25,230 nucleotides of DNA from CAZMXS01 sp964570325 (GTDB lineage Bacteria; Verrucomicrobiota; Kiritimatiellia; CAIQIC01; CAZMXS01). Shown here one piece after another: positions 1 to 8,315 of this stretch. The stretch covers positions 1 through 25,230 of the forward strand of contig CAZMXS010000067.1 in NCBI GenBank assembly GCA_964570325.1. The letters are read 5' to 3'. Position 1 is the stretch's first letter, and each line of letters starts with the position of its first letter. The translations under genes were made by a program, and so were the position numbers. Below the pieces are notes generated by a model that was not told the origin of the DNA, did not search any database, and saw nothing but the letters and a program-made list of their open reading frames with translations.

Positions 1-171
1 ATGCAATCAGAAAACGCAATACGCTAAAGATATTGCCAGCACATTTCGAGATCGCGCACCGCGGACCCCGCCATTGGCGGGGCTTTTCAGGGGATTGTTG
101 CCCCGCAACTGTCGAAGATGGGTCTAATATATTGCCGATTATTCATACATCATTCGGCGGTTGAATTCGTT
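1..171. other. Non-coding upstream region
   Basis: No convincing gene begins here. Frame 1 reads eight codons and stops at TAA 25-27, so these bases could be the end of a + strand gene that begins before the window, but this cannot be tested. The stretch contains a terminator-like hairpin at 66-87. An AT-rich run around 123-133 (TAATATATT) resembles a -10 element but has no good -35 partner. No tRNA-like or riboswitch-like structure is apparent. Confidence 0.4.
66..87 (+). terminator. Terminator-like hairpin
   Basis: CCCCGCC at 66-72 pairs perfectly with GGCGGGG at 76-82 across a 3-base loop and is followed by CTTTT. It would end a + strand transcript entering from outside the window. The T tract is short, so it could also be a weak or attenuating hairpin. 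On the opposite strand there is no T tract. Confidence 0.4.
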
Positions 172-200
172 TTGTCTTTTCCCGGAGAGAACGCTAAAAT
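172..200 (+). promoter_or_regulatory. Sigma70-type promoter for the histidine kinase
   Basis: TTGTCT at 172-177 and TAAAAT at 195-200 are separated by exactly 17 bases and match the -35 and -10 consensus at four and five of six positions. Transcription would start near 207, giving an untranslated leader of about 110 bases before the kinase at 316. The leader contains a weak hairpin (TCCGG with CCGGA near 272-289). This is a prediction from sequence only. Confidence 0.5.
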
Positions 201-315
201 GTGCGCCGTTGAAAGCACGTGACAAATATACTGGTACTGGCAAAGTCAGGTTTGGATTTCGGTTTGCGCTCCGGCCACACCACCGGAAGGCGCGCCAGTT
301 GGAAGGGAGTACAAC

Positions 316-1446
316 ATGAGCGAACCGAACATTCCGAGTTTATCCCTGATCTCCAAGGGCGCGCGCGCGCAATTTGCGATTGGCGTTGCGCTGATCTCAG
401 TGATCCCGTTGCTGGCGTTCTGGTACCTCAGCCAACTGCTGCAATCGGCGCAAGCCTGGCGCGGGATCCAGCCCATGATCATCCTGCTGATCACCTGCGC
501 CACGGGCATCACCGGCTTCTTGATCCTGCACAAGTATCCGCTCAACATCGTCCGCCTGCGCGGCTACCTGGAGAACATGATTAAGGGCCGGCTGCCGGAC
601 CAGGTCAAATTACTGGCCGGCGAGGACGACCTGCGCGCGGTGGAGCACTGCCTCAACCTGATTCTCAACCAGTTACAGGAACGGCTTGAAATCCTGCAGA
701 CCGAGAAGCAAACGTTACAGAACCAGTTATTCCAATTGCAAAAGATGGAGAGCATGGGCGTCATGGCCGCGGGGGTGGCGCACGACTTCAGCAATCTGTT
801 GACTGGAATGTCCGGCCATCTCCAACTGCTCGCCATGGAATCCCAGGCACCCAACGCGCAGATGTCGCTGAAGGAGATCGAGACGCTGATCCAACGCGCC
901 ACCGAGTTGACGCACCAGATGCTGGTCTATGCCGGTCGCGGCCGATTCGCCATGGAGCAAATCAATGTTGTCCCCTTGATCAAGGACATGGCGCAGTTGT
1001 TAAACGCTTCCGTTATCGGCAAAGCCCAACTGGAAATCACAGCCACCTCCCCCACCTTGAACATCAACGCCGATCCGACGCAATTGCGGCAGGTAATCAT
1101 GAACCTGGTCATCAACGCCGCGGAGGCCATCCAACCGCGCGCCGGACTGATCCGCATCCAAACGGCCCTGTTGGCACCGGAACCCGGCGGAATCCAAGCC
1201 AAGTTGATCCACGGAACCTGTCCACCCTGGCCAGCGGTCTGCATTGAGGTCAGCGACAACGGCCCCGGCATCCCGCCGGACATCCTGCCCCGCATCTTCG
1301 ACCCCTTCTTCACCAGCAAGCCGCGCGGGCGAGGCCTCGGACTTGCGGTCATTCTGGGCATCGTAAACGCGCACAAGGGCGCCATCGCCGTGGATAGCGA
1401 AGTCGGCCAGGGCACGCGCTTCCGCGTGCTGCTGCCGGCGGCTTGA
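316..1446 (+). CDS. Membrane sensor histidine kinase
   Basis: This 376-residue protein is a histidine kinase that should autophosphorylate on histidine and pass phosphate to an unidentified response regulator. The N-terminus has two hydrophobic segments (about 20-40 and 53-73) with a very short loop between them, so it has almost no periplasmic sensing domain. A coiled-coil linker (about 110-145) follows. The phosphoacceptor region reads GVAHDFSNLLT, the His-Asp-Phe form typical of NtrB-like or hybrid kinases. The ATPase domain shows the N box (NLVINAAEAI), G1 box (DNGPGIP), F box (FDPFFTSK) and G2 box (GRGLGLAV). A strong Shine-Dalgarno (AAGGGAG at 303-309, 6 bases before ATG) fixes the start. 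No response regulator is adjacent; the next gene, 30 bases downstream, is a PP2C-like phosphatase, so the pair may be co-transcribed. Confidence 0.9.
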   Translation: MSEPNIPSLSLISKGARAQFAIGVALISVIPLLAFWYLSQLLQSAQAWRGIQPMIILLITCATGITGFLILHKYPLNIVRLRGYLENMIKGRLPDQVKLLAGEDDLRAVEHCLNLILNQLQERLEILQTEKQTLQNQLFQLQKMESMGVMAAGVAHDFSNLLTGMSGHLQLLAMESQAPNAQMSLKEIETLIQRATELTHQMLVYAGRGRFAMEQINVVPLIKDMAQLLNASVIGKAQLEITATSPTLNINADPTQLRQVIMNLVINAAEAIQPRAGLIRIQTALLAPEPGGIQAKLIHGTCPPWPAVCIEVSDNGPGIPPDILPRIFDPFFTSKPRGRGLGLAVILGIVNAHKGAIAVDSEVGQGTRFRVLLPAA

Positions 1447-1476
1447 TCCGGCTTTCATTTTCTCACGGCGCGGCTT

Positions 1477-2370
1477 ATGTTTGCCGCCGTTATGAGTTCG
1501 CTCCATTATCTTTCCAAGGTCCGTCCCTGGCTGGGTTCGGATTTCGCGTTCTGCGTGCCGTCCAGAGCGGGCGCGAACCCAGCGGCTATTTTCGGGGTCG
1601 TGGACACAATCGGCACATTCCACGCGCTGATTTTGCGCGCCTTCATCCGCCGCATCATCCGCAAAATCCGCCACGAGTTGCTGGTGATTGACAGTCCGGA
1701 ACGGTTGAGCGCGGCAGTGATCAACGTGCTGATGGCTCAAAACCAATCCCTGTTGGCGCTGAAACGCGGACCAACAGAAGAACCGCTGGGTTTCTGCGTG
1801 GCGCTTGGCGGCATCACCGGCAACCAATGCCTCATCTCCTCACTTGGCGACTGCCGCGCTTACCGCATAACCCCGCCCGTGGCGTCGCACACCGCTCCAC
1901 GCGTGACCTGTCTGACCCGTGATCACAACGGAATTCAGACGGTCCTGCAGGATTACGCGGACACCCCGCGCGTATTCCTGAAAAACGAACTCCACGAGCG
2001 CGGCCGCTTGCTCTCCAAGTTCTGGGGTAAATACAACGACGAGGAATTACGGGCTGAATTACAGCAGGGGCAGGTCCGATTTGAACTCAACACGCAGGAA
2101 GGCTTGATGCTGATGACTGACGGCTTGTACCTGCCCATGGTTCACTCGATCATGCGCAATGGCGGCTACCGTCTCTCCGCGCGCGATTACTACCTCGAAC
2201 CCTGGCTGTCTGATTTTATCAGCCGCGGCGAATATTTACAGGGCGAACCAGACTTGCGGCCCAACTGGCAAAGCCTATTGGTCAACCTGTTCTCCTTCGC
2301 GCGCGATTACACCGCCAAGCGCCCGCGCTACCGCGACGACATGGCCATCCTGATGCTGTTTCAAACCTAA
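1477..2370 (+). CDS. Divergent PP2C-type phosphatase-like protein
   Basis: The 297-residue product carries a recognisable but degenerate PP2C (PPM) fold. Motifs in order: VVDTIGT with Asp43 where the family has a DGxGG motif, SLGDCRAYRI matching the GDSRxY strand, LTRDHN matching the TxDH motif, LMLMTDGLY with Asp215 matching the SDGL metal site, and RDDMAILMLF matching the terminal DNxT/DDxT motif. The metal-binding aspartates are mostly retained, but the glycine after the first Asp is replaced by Thr. Activity may be altered, or the protein may bind rather than dephosphorylate. PP2C proteins commonly remove phosphate from Ser/Thr proteins, including STAS antagonists in partner-switching systems; the target here is unknown. 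Neither ATG 1477 nor ATG 1492 has a clear ribosome site, so the start is uncertain. No signal peptide is evident. Confidence 0.75.
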   Translation: MFAAVMSSLHYLSKVRPWLGSDFAFCVPSRAGANPAAIFGVVDTIGTFHALILRAFIRRIIRKIRHELLVIDSPERLSAAVINVLMAQNQSLLALKRGPTEEPLGFCVALGGITGNQCLISSLGDCRAYRITPPVASHTAPRVTCLTRDHNGIQTVLQDYADTPRVFLKNELHERGRLLSKFWGKYNDEELRAELQQGQVRFELNTQEGLMLMTDGLYLPMVHSIMRNGGYRLSARDYYLEPWLSDFISRGEYLQGEPDLRPNWQSLLVNLFSFARDYTAKRPRYRDDMAILMLFQT

Positions 2371-2446
2371 AACTGCGCACTTGGAACACGGAATGCGTTG
2401 ATGGCGACCGCGGGCCGGATGCCCACGCTTCATAGAATGGGCTGTA

Positions 2447-4477
2447 TTACTCCGCGTCCGTCCGGAACGGCGCACAGGGCAGGCCGGCCTGGTTGTAGAG
2501 GTTGCCGGTTGGATTGTCGGCCCAGCCATACCGCACATGTACGGGATCGGGCACCTGCGGCGAACTGACCCGAACGGTTGTTCCCGTCACTTCGACGGCA
2601 GCGGGATAGAAACGCCCGTCAACCCCCGCAATCTCGAACCCCTGCGGCGCCACGCCACGCACGACCAGACCGCTCGCCGCATGCTGGAACTCAATCTGAA
2701 TTGCCCCGTCTTCGCGCCGCATACCCCGCGGCTCCGGGCCCAAGCATTCCACATCCTGTCCATACACATTCCGCAACGCGAGCAACGCCAGGCGGCGGCC
2801 CACCTCCTGTTTGTTGCGCGGGTGAATGTCCTGGGCATCGCCGATGTCAATCGTACAGGCCAATCCACAGTTCGCCACCAACCGGGCCGCCGCAGACTGC
2901 GCGGCGCGGATTTCCGCCCAAGTGGATGGGGCCGCCCGATTGGGATTGGCTTGGAAATTGGCCAACTGGACAATGTAGAATGGGAAAGCGCCCCTACCCC
3001 AGGCGCGGCGCCAGTCAGCGATCAAGGCCGGCAACAGACGCCGATATTGCGCGCCACGGCCGGCGTTGGACTCACCCTGATACCAAAGCACACCACGGAT
3101 TGGCAGCGAACAAAGCGGCGCGATCATTCCATTGTAAAGCACCGTCGGCAGGTTCGGTTCCTCTGCCAGGTTGAGCGGCAAAGGCGTAGCGTTTTTCAGT
3201 TCAATAGTGGGCCGGTAGCGCCACGGGCCTGCGAGCGTCATGGCGTGAGCGCCGGGGCGGCCCACTCGTTCGAGGCGCATCTGCTCCGGCCGGCCATAGA
3301 ATCCGCCATCCACGCCCGTATCGAGCACGCGCACGGCGATGACATTCGTACCGGCGCGCGCCACGCCGGCTGGTATCATGTATTCTCGCGGAAGATCCCA
3401 GCGGTCGAGCCCGCCGACGCGCACACCGTTGAACCAGGTGGTATCGCGGTCATCCACGGGCCCCAAACATAATCGGAGTTCGCAACCGGCCCAATCGGCC
3501 GGCAGTTCCACCGCGCGGCGGAACCACACCACCCCGTCATAGTCCGGCAAACCCGCGCGCTCCCAATACTGGGGCAGCACCATTGTCAGCCAATCGGCAT
3601 CCGGCAGGGCTGGATCCTCCCAACCGGGCGTCGCCGCCGATCCGGCGTCGTTAGTCCGCCACCAGGCTTCCATCTGGCGGCGGTAATAGTCCGACCCCCC
3701 CGCCTGCCAAGCGGCCGCCAACTGATCCAAACCGCGCAGATCAGCGGCAAAATCCCCCAGCGTGGCCAAACCCTCCCGGCTGACCCACGCCTCGGCCACA
3801 GTGCCACCCCATGCCGCCTGAATCAGGCCAACCGGCACTCCAGTCCGCCGCTGCACTTCTCGACCAAAAAAGTAAGCCACGGCGCTGAACCCCTCCCAAC
3901 CCACGCCGCCCACATTGCCGGGCTCGCAAGTCAGCCACTGAAGCGGCACATCGCTTGGCGGCGCCAAGGCCGGTTGCTTGGGCGCCAGGCACAGCCGGAT
4001 CGCGGGCTGATGGGCTGCCGCCACTTCCGCCGGGCCGTTTTCAGCGGCGCGCAAGCCCATTTCCATATTGGATTGCCCGGCGCAAAGCCAGACATCGCCG
4101 AAGAGCACATTGGTCAAAACACGACGATCGGACCCACAGATCTCGATCTCCCACGGACCGCCGGCGGGCTGAGGGCCGAGGCGCACCTCCCAGCCACCGT
4201 CCGCGCCGGCCATCGTCGGATACTCTGCGTCGCCCAGTCGCACCGTAACCAAAGCGCCGGGCCGGTCCCGTCCGCGCAAGGGAATGATGGCGTCGCGCTG
4301 CAAGAGCATATTGTCGGCAAAGAGACCCGACACCGACCATGTGGCGGCGGCCGCTATTCCATTTTGAACATTCATCGCCCCCCACCCTCCAACCGCTATG
4401 AAGACGCAGGCTATCAAGCCGCGGCGCAATTGTTTTGTTTTGTTTTCATCCCGCGGAGGTTTATGATATATGTCCAT
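2447..4477 (-). CDS. Secreted sialate O-acetylesterase-like (SASA/CE6) esterase
   Basis: This 676-residue protein belongs to the SASA family of SGNH-type esterases, which remove O-acetyl groups from sialic acids or from xylan (CE6 relatives). Key motifs: GQSNM with the nucleophile Ser136, WYQGESN in the second catalytic block, and the DIHP block with catalytic His552. Between the first and second blocks lies a beta-rich region containing DWAGCELRLCLGPVDDRD and WFNGVRVG, typical of the jelly-roll insert in long family members. The N-terminus has a basic stretch (KQLRRG) and a hydrophobic segment (21-35), consistent with export. Start 4477 lacks a clear ribosome site; an alternative ATG at residue 35 has GGAGG 10 bases upstream but would lose most of the signal. 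It diverges from the xylose importer, suggesting a shared role in using acetylated pentose-containing glycans; the true substrate is not known. Confidence 0.9.
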   Translation of the reverse strand: MDIYHKPPRDENKTKQLRRGLIACVFIAVGGWGAMNVQNGIAAAATWSVSGLFADNMLLQRDAIIPLRGRDRPGALVTVRLGDAEYPTMAGADGGWEVRLGPQPAGGPWEIEICGSDRRVLTNVLFGDVWLCAGQSNMEMGLRAAENGPAEVAAAHQPAIRLCLAPKQPALAPPSDVPLQWLTCEPGNVGGVGWEGFSAVAYFFGREVQRRTGVPVGLIQAAWGGTVAEAWVSREGLATLGDFAADLRGLDQLAAAWQAGGSDYYRRQMEAWWRTNDAGSAATPGWEDPALPDADWLTMVLPQYWERAGLPDYDGVVWFRRAVELPADWAGCELRLCLGPVDDRDTTWFNGVRVGGLDRWDLPREYMIPAGVARAGTNVIAVRVLDTGVDGGFYGRPEQMRLERVGRPGAHAMTLAGPWRYRPTIELKNATPLPLNLAEEPNLPTVLYNGMIAPLCSLPIRGVLWYQGESNAGRGAQYRRLLPALIADWRRAWGRGAFPFYIVQLANFQANPNRAAPSTWAEIRAAQSAAARLVANCGLACTIDIGDAQDIHPRNKQEVGRRLALLALRNVYGQDVECLGPEPRGMRREDGAIQIEFQHAASGLVVRGVAPQGFEIAGVDGRFYPAAVEVTGTTVRVSSPQVPDPVHVRYGWADNPTGNLYNQAGLPCAPFRTDAE
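4440..4467 (+). promoter_or_regulatory. Candidate promoter of xylFGH
   Basis: TTGTTT at 4440-4445 and TATGAT at 4462-4467 are 16 bases apart, giving a transcription start near 4474. The promoter would lie inside the first codons of the divergent esterase gene, because only 45 bases separate the two starts. The repeated TTGTT pattern at about 4430-4446 offers other -35 choices. Confidence 0.4.
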
Positions 4478-4522
4478 TGTAAGCCGTCACGCTCATAACA
4501 ATCATTACAAGGAGTCAGACTC

Positions 4523-5560
4523 ATGAAGCGATTGTTCAGGCTCTTGGTTCCCGCGCTGATGACGATTGCACTCGGCAGCCTGCCGGGTTGCGGCAAATCC
4601 CAACCCACCACGACCACCGGGGGCGGCAAGAAGATCAAGGTGGGCGTCTCGCTACCCACCCAGCGAGATGAGCGCTGGGTACGCGACGGGCAGCGAATGC
4701 GCGAAGTGGCGGAGCAACTGGGCATCGAACTCAAGATGCAGATTTCAGACAACGACGCCGCCAAGCAAATGTCGCAGTGCGAAAACCTGTTTGCGCAAGG
4801 CGTGGACATCTTGATCCTCGCCCCGCACGACGCGACCAGCGCGGCATCCATTGTCGAGAAGGCGCACAAGATCGGGCTTAAAGTAATTGCTTACGACCGC
4901 CTGGTGATGAACTGCGACCTCGACCTGTATATTTCCTTTGACAACGTCAAAGTCGGCGAACTGCAGGGCCAGTACCTGGCCGACCGCGTCAAGAAGGGCA
5001 ACTATGTGGTCTTCGGCGGTGCGCCGACCGACAACAACGCCAAGCTCTACCGGGATGGCGCCCTCAGCCAGATCAAGCCGCTGGTTGACAAAGGCGACGT
5101 CAAGATTGTCATGGACCAATGGATCCAGGACTGGCAACCGACCATCGCCATGAACCTGATGCAAAACGCGCTCACGGCCAACAACAACAAGATTGACGCA
5201 GTCCTGGCGCCGAACGACAACACCGCCGGCGGCGTCATTCAGGCTCTGGCGCAGGTCGGGCTGGCGGGCAAGGTGCCGGTGACCGGTCAGGACGCGGAGG
5301 AGACCGCCGCGCAACGCATCGTGGAAGGCACCCAGTCAATGACGGTGTTCAAAGACACGCGGGAATGCGCCAAAGTGGCGGTGGACACGGCGGTGCAGAT
5401 GGTCAAGGGCCAGGCGCCCAACGCCACGAGCAAGGTCAATAACAATCAGATTGACGTGCCCGCCATCCTGCTGGCGCCGGTCGTGGTGGACAAGGACAAC
5501 CTTGACTCGGTGCTTATTGCCAGCGGATATCTGAAGCGCGAACAAGTCTACAAGCAATAG
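4523..5560 (+). CDS. xylF: D-xylose ABC transporter substrate-binding protein
   Basis: This is a 345-residue periplasmic-binding protein of the pentose type (Peripla_BP_4). It closely follows the pattern of E. coli XylF: MSQCENLFAQGVD, AYDRLVMNCDLDLYISFDN, VGELQG, NALTANNNKIDAVLAPND and GTQSMTVFKD align with the corresponding XylF blocks, including sugar-contacting positions. It is likely a lipoprotein: the signal peptide ends in a lipobox (LPGC) with Cys23, followed by a Gly/Thr/Pro linker. E. coli XylF is soluble, so lipid anchoring is a small difference. AAGGAG lies 8 bases before ATG. It is the first gene of an operon with the ATPase and permease. No xylA, xylB or xylR is visible nearby, so the exact sugar rests on similarity alone. 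Confidence 0.93.
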   Translation: MKRLFRLLVPALMTIALGSLPGCGKSQPTTTTGGGKKIKVGVSLPTQRDERWVRDGQRMREVAEQLGIELKMQISDNDAAKQMSQCENLFAQGVDILILAPHDATSAASIVEKAHKIGLKVIAYDRLVMNCDLDLYISFDNVKVGELQGQYLADRVKKGNYVVFGGAPTDNNAKLYRDGALSQIKPLVDKGDVKIVMDQWIQDWQPTIAMNLMQNALTANNNKIDAVLAPNDNTAGGVIQALAQVGLAGKVPVTGQDAEETAAQRIVEGTQSMTVFKDTRECAKVAVDTAVQMVKGQAPNATSKVNNNQIDVPAILLAPVVVDKDNLDSVLIASGYLKREQVYKQ

Positions 5561-5578
5561 CGCGGCTGGAATCGGGCC

Positions 5579-7090
5579 ATGAGCGATTACATCCTTGAGA
5601 TGCAGGGGATCATCAAGGAGTTCCCCGGCGTCAGGGCCTTGGATAACGTCACGTTCAGCGTCCGGCGCGGCGAAATCCACGCCCTGGTCGGCGAGAACGG
5701 CGCCGGAAAATCCACCCTGATGAAGGTGCTTAGCGGTCTTTACCCCTGGGGCAGTTACCAGGGCCAGATCCGGGTGGACGGGCGGGAGCAACAGTTCCGC
5801 GGCATCCGGGACAGCGAACGCGCCGGGGTGGCGATCATTTACCAGGAACTGGCGCTGATCAAACAGTTAAGCGTGGCGGAAAACATCTGTCTCGGGCACG
5901 AGATTGTGCGCCACGGAATGGTGGATTGGGACCAGACCTATATCAAGGCCAAGCAGGCGCTCACCATGGTCGGTCTGGCGGTAAATCCCGCCCTGCCCCT
6001 CGTCCATCTCGGCGTCGGCGAGCAGCAACTCGTGGAAATAGCCAAGGCCCTGGCCAAAAACGCGCGCATCCTGATCCTCGACGAGCCGACGGCCGCGTTG
6101 GCGGAAGGCGAGGCCGCCAACCTGTTGAAGATTCTCAAGGGGTTGCGCGAGCAGGGCGTCACCTGCATTTACATTTCTCATCGCCTCAAGGAAGTCTTCG
6201 ACATCGCCGACCGGATCACCGTCCTGCGCGACGGGCGGACCATTGCGACGCATGACAAGCGGGATCTCAATGAAGACAAGTTGATCGCGCTGATGGTCGG
6301 CCGCGACCTGACCAACATCTATCCGTGGAAATCGCGCACGCCGGGCGCGGAGCTGCTGGAGCTCCGCCACTGGACGGTTTACGACCCGTCCATCAACCGC
6401 ACGATCGCAGACGTTTCATTCACGCTGCGCCGCGGCGAAATTCTGGGCATCGCGGGGTTGGTCGGCGCCGGCCGGACGGAACTGGTGATGAGCCTGTTCC
6501 ATGTCTGGGGGCGGGTCGCCGGCGGCGAAATCCGGCTGGAAGGCCGACCGCTGCAACTGAAAAGCGCCAGCGACGCGATTGCCGCAGGCTTGAGCCTGGC
6601 CTCGGAGGATCGCAAGCGCTACGGACTGATCCTGATGCAGGACATCCGCCGCAACACCTCGCTGGCCAGCCTGGCGAAGATTTCCCGCTGGCGCGTGGTC
6701 AACGAGAACGAGGAAGTCCGCGCGGCTGAGAAATACACGCAGGATCTGCGGATCAAAACGCCATCCATCGAGCAGAAGACGATGAACCTCAGCGGGGGCA
6801 ACCAGCAAAAGGTCGTGCTCGGCAAATGGCTGATGACAATGCCGAAGGTGCTGATCCTGGACGAGCCGACCCGCGGGATTGATGTCGGCGCGAAGGTGGA
6901 AATCTACCATATCATCAACGATCTGGTGGACCAGGGCGTCGGCGTGATCCTGATCTCGTCCGAGCTGCCCGAGGTGCTCGGCATGAGCGACCGCATCCTG
7001 GTCATGCACGAGGGGCGTTTCACCGGCGAACTCAAGCGGGAGGAAGCCACCCAGGAAAAAATCATGCATTACGCGACCGGCGGACAATAG
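5579..7090 (+). CDS. xylG: Xylose-type ABC transporter ATP-binding protein (double domain)
   Basis: The 503-residue protein has two ABC ATPase domains in tandem, as in the XylG/RbsA/MglA class that energises sugar uptake. Domain 1 has a full Walker A (GENGAGKST, residues 38-46) and Walker B (LILDEPTAAL, about 165). Domain 2 has the degenerate first-loop motif usual for this class (GLVGAGRTE), a signature LSGGNQQK and Walker B LILDEPTRGIDVGAK. It follows the binding protein gene by 18 bases and precedes the permease gene by 25 bases, so the three form one operon. The ribosome site is weak (TGGA about 12 bases before ATG), suggesting partial translational coupling with xylF. Length and order match characterised pentose importers. 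Confidence 0.94.
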   Translation: MSDYILEMQGIIKEFPGVRALDNVTFSVRRGEIHALVGENGAGKSTLMKVLSGLYPWGSYQGQIRVDGREQQFRGIRDSERAGVAIIYQELALIKQLSVAENICLGHEIVRHGMVDWDQTYIKAKQALTMVGLAVNPALPLVHLGVGEQQLVEIAKALAKNARILILDEPTAALAEGEAANLLKILKGLREQGVTCIYISHRLKEVFDIADRITVLRDGRTIATHDKRDLNEDKLIALMVGRDLTNIYPWKSRTPGAELLELRHWTVYDPSINRTIADVSFTLRRGEILGIAGLVGAGRTELVMSLFHVWGRVAGGEIRLEGRPLQLKSASDAIAAGLSLASEDRKRYGLILMQDIRRNTSLASLAKISRWRVVNENEEVRAAEKYTQDLRIKTPSIEQKTMNLSGGNQQKVVLGKWLMTMPKVLILDEPTRGIDVGAKVEIYHIINDLVDQGVGVILISSELPEVLGMSDRILVMHEGRFTGELKREEATQEKIMHYATGGQ

Positions 7091-7115
7091 AGCAAGACGC
7101 AAAGCGGAGATTCCC

Positions 7116-8261
7116 ATGGACAGCAAAATCGGATTCCTGCGCGACCGGTTTCAGAAGAACATCAGGCAGTACACGATGGTGTTTGCCCTTGTGGCGATCT
7201 GGGTGATCTTTTCGATCCTGACCGAGGGCATTTTCATTTCGCCCCGCAACCTGTCCAACCTGTTTCTCCAAACCTGCACGGTCGCCGTCATCGCCATCGG
7301 CATGACGCTGATTATCGTGACCGGTAATATTGATCTTTCGGTCGGCTCGGTGGCGGCGCTGGCCGGCGCGGTGGGAGCCTACCTGCAGGTCAAGCTGGGT
7401 TGGCCCACGGCTCCGGCGGTCCTGGCAGCGCTGGCGTGCGGGCTGCTGATCGGCCTGTGGCACGGCTTCTGGATCGCTTATCGGATGGTGCCCGCGTTCA
7501 TTGTCACCCTGGCCAGCATGATGATGTTCCGCGGCGCGGTGCTGGGGGTGACACAAGGCGCAACCATTGCGCCGCTGGCGGAAAGTTTCAAGGCGATCGG
7601 CCAGGCTTATATCCCGCCCAGGATCAGCGCGGTGCTGGGCGGACTGGCCGTCATCCTGTTCATCATCGCTGAACTGCGCCACCGCGCTCGGCGGGTCAAA
7701 TACGGATTCACAGTGCCCGGCTGGCCCATGCAAATTTTGAAGATCCTGGTGGCGGCGGCGGTCATGGGCGCATTCTTCGGGATTCTTTGCATCAATGAGG
7801 GCGTCCCCTACGCGGTTATGCTGGTGCTGGTGCTGGCGCTGGTTTTCCATTTCATCGCTAATCACACCGTTTTCGGGCGCCATCTCTACGCCATCGGCGG
7901 CAACGCGGACGCGGCCAAGCTGTCCGGCATTAATGGCCCGAAGCGTCTGCTGCAGCTTTACACCATGTTCGGCGCGCTGACGGCGGTCGGCGGACTGGTG
8001 CTGACGGGGCGTTTGAACGCGGCCACGACCTCCGCCGGCCAAGGAATGGAACTGGACGTGATCGCCGCCGTCGTCATCGGCGGCACGAGTCTGATGGGCG
8101 GCGAAGGCACGATTCTGGGTTCTTTGGTTGGGGCGTTGATCATGGCCAGCCTGGACAACGGGATGAGCCTGATGGACACGGATATCACCTACCAATATGT
8201 CATCAAGGGGCTGATCCTGCTGCTGGCGGTGTGGGTGGATATGGCCACGCGGAAGAAGTGA
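7116..8261 (+). CDS. xylH: Xylose-type ABC transporter permease
   Basis: This 381-residue inner-membrane protein belongs to the BPD_transp_2 family, of which XylH and RbsC are members. About ten hydrophobic segments run through the protein. The family signature is visible as GMTLIIVTGNIDLSVGSV (about residues 62-80), and a conserved block near the C-terminus (VVIGGTSLMGGEGT) corresponds to the region that contacts the ATPase. GGAG lies 6 bases before ATG. It completes the xylFGH operon. The short hairpin after its stop lacks a T tract, so some read-through into the downstream hybrid kinase is possible. Confidence 0.94.
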   Translation: MDSKIGFLRDRFQKNIRQYTMVFALVAIWVIFSILTEGIFISPRNLSNLFLQTCTVAVIAIGMTLIIVTGNIDLSVGSVAALAGAVGAYLQVKLGWPTAPAVLAALACGLLIGLWHGFWIAYRMVPAFIVTLASMMMFRGAVLGVTQGATIAPLAESFKAIGQAYIPPRISAVLGGLAVILFIIAELRHRARRVKYGFTVPGWPMQILKILVAAAVMGAFFGILCINEGVPYAVMLVLVLALVFHFIANHTVFGRHLYAIGGNADAAKLSGINGPKRLLQLYTMFGALTAVGGLVLTGRLNAATTSAGQGMELDVIAAVVIGGTSLMGGEGTILGSLVGALIMASLDNGMSLMDTDITYQYVIKGLILLLAVWVDMATRKK

Positions 8262-8279
8262 CCGCGCGGTTGCCGGCTT

Positions 8280-8295
8280 GACGGTTCAAACCGTC
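8280..8295 (+). terminator. Weak hairpin after xylH
   Basis: GACGGT at 8280-8285 pairs with ACCGTC at 8290-8295 across TCAA. There is no T tract behind it, so it may stabilise the xylFGH message 3' end or slow polymerase rather than terminate fully. It lies between xylH and the hybrid kinase, 54 bases apart on the same strand. Confidence 0.3.
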
Positions 8296-8315
8296 CGGGC
8301 GTAATTTAGGCGCCG

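Noticed and set aside
199..222. Seven-codon leader frame with GGAGAG upstream
   Set aside because: The start codon overlaps the predicted -10 box (195-200), so it would probably not be in the transcript.
209..232. TTGAAA and TATACT as an alternative kinase promoter
   Set aside because: The hexamers are only 12 bases apart, too close for a sigma70 promoter; the 172-200 pair fits far better.
7062..8195. 377-residue frame on the - strand opposite xylH, rich in His, Gln, Asp and Arg
   Set aside because: Its composition is what the reverse complement of a hydrophobic membrane-protein gene gives; xylH on the + strand is unambiguous.
8280..8315. Promoter for the hybrid kinase between xylH and its start
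   Set aside because: Only 54 bases are available and no acceptable -35/-10 pair is visible; the gene may be read from the xyl operon or from a promoter within xylH that I cannot identify.
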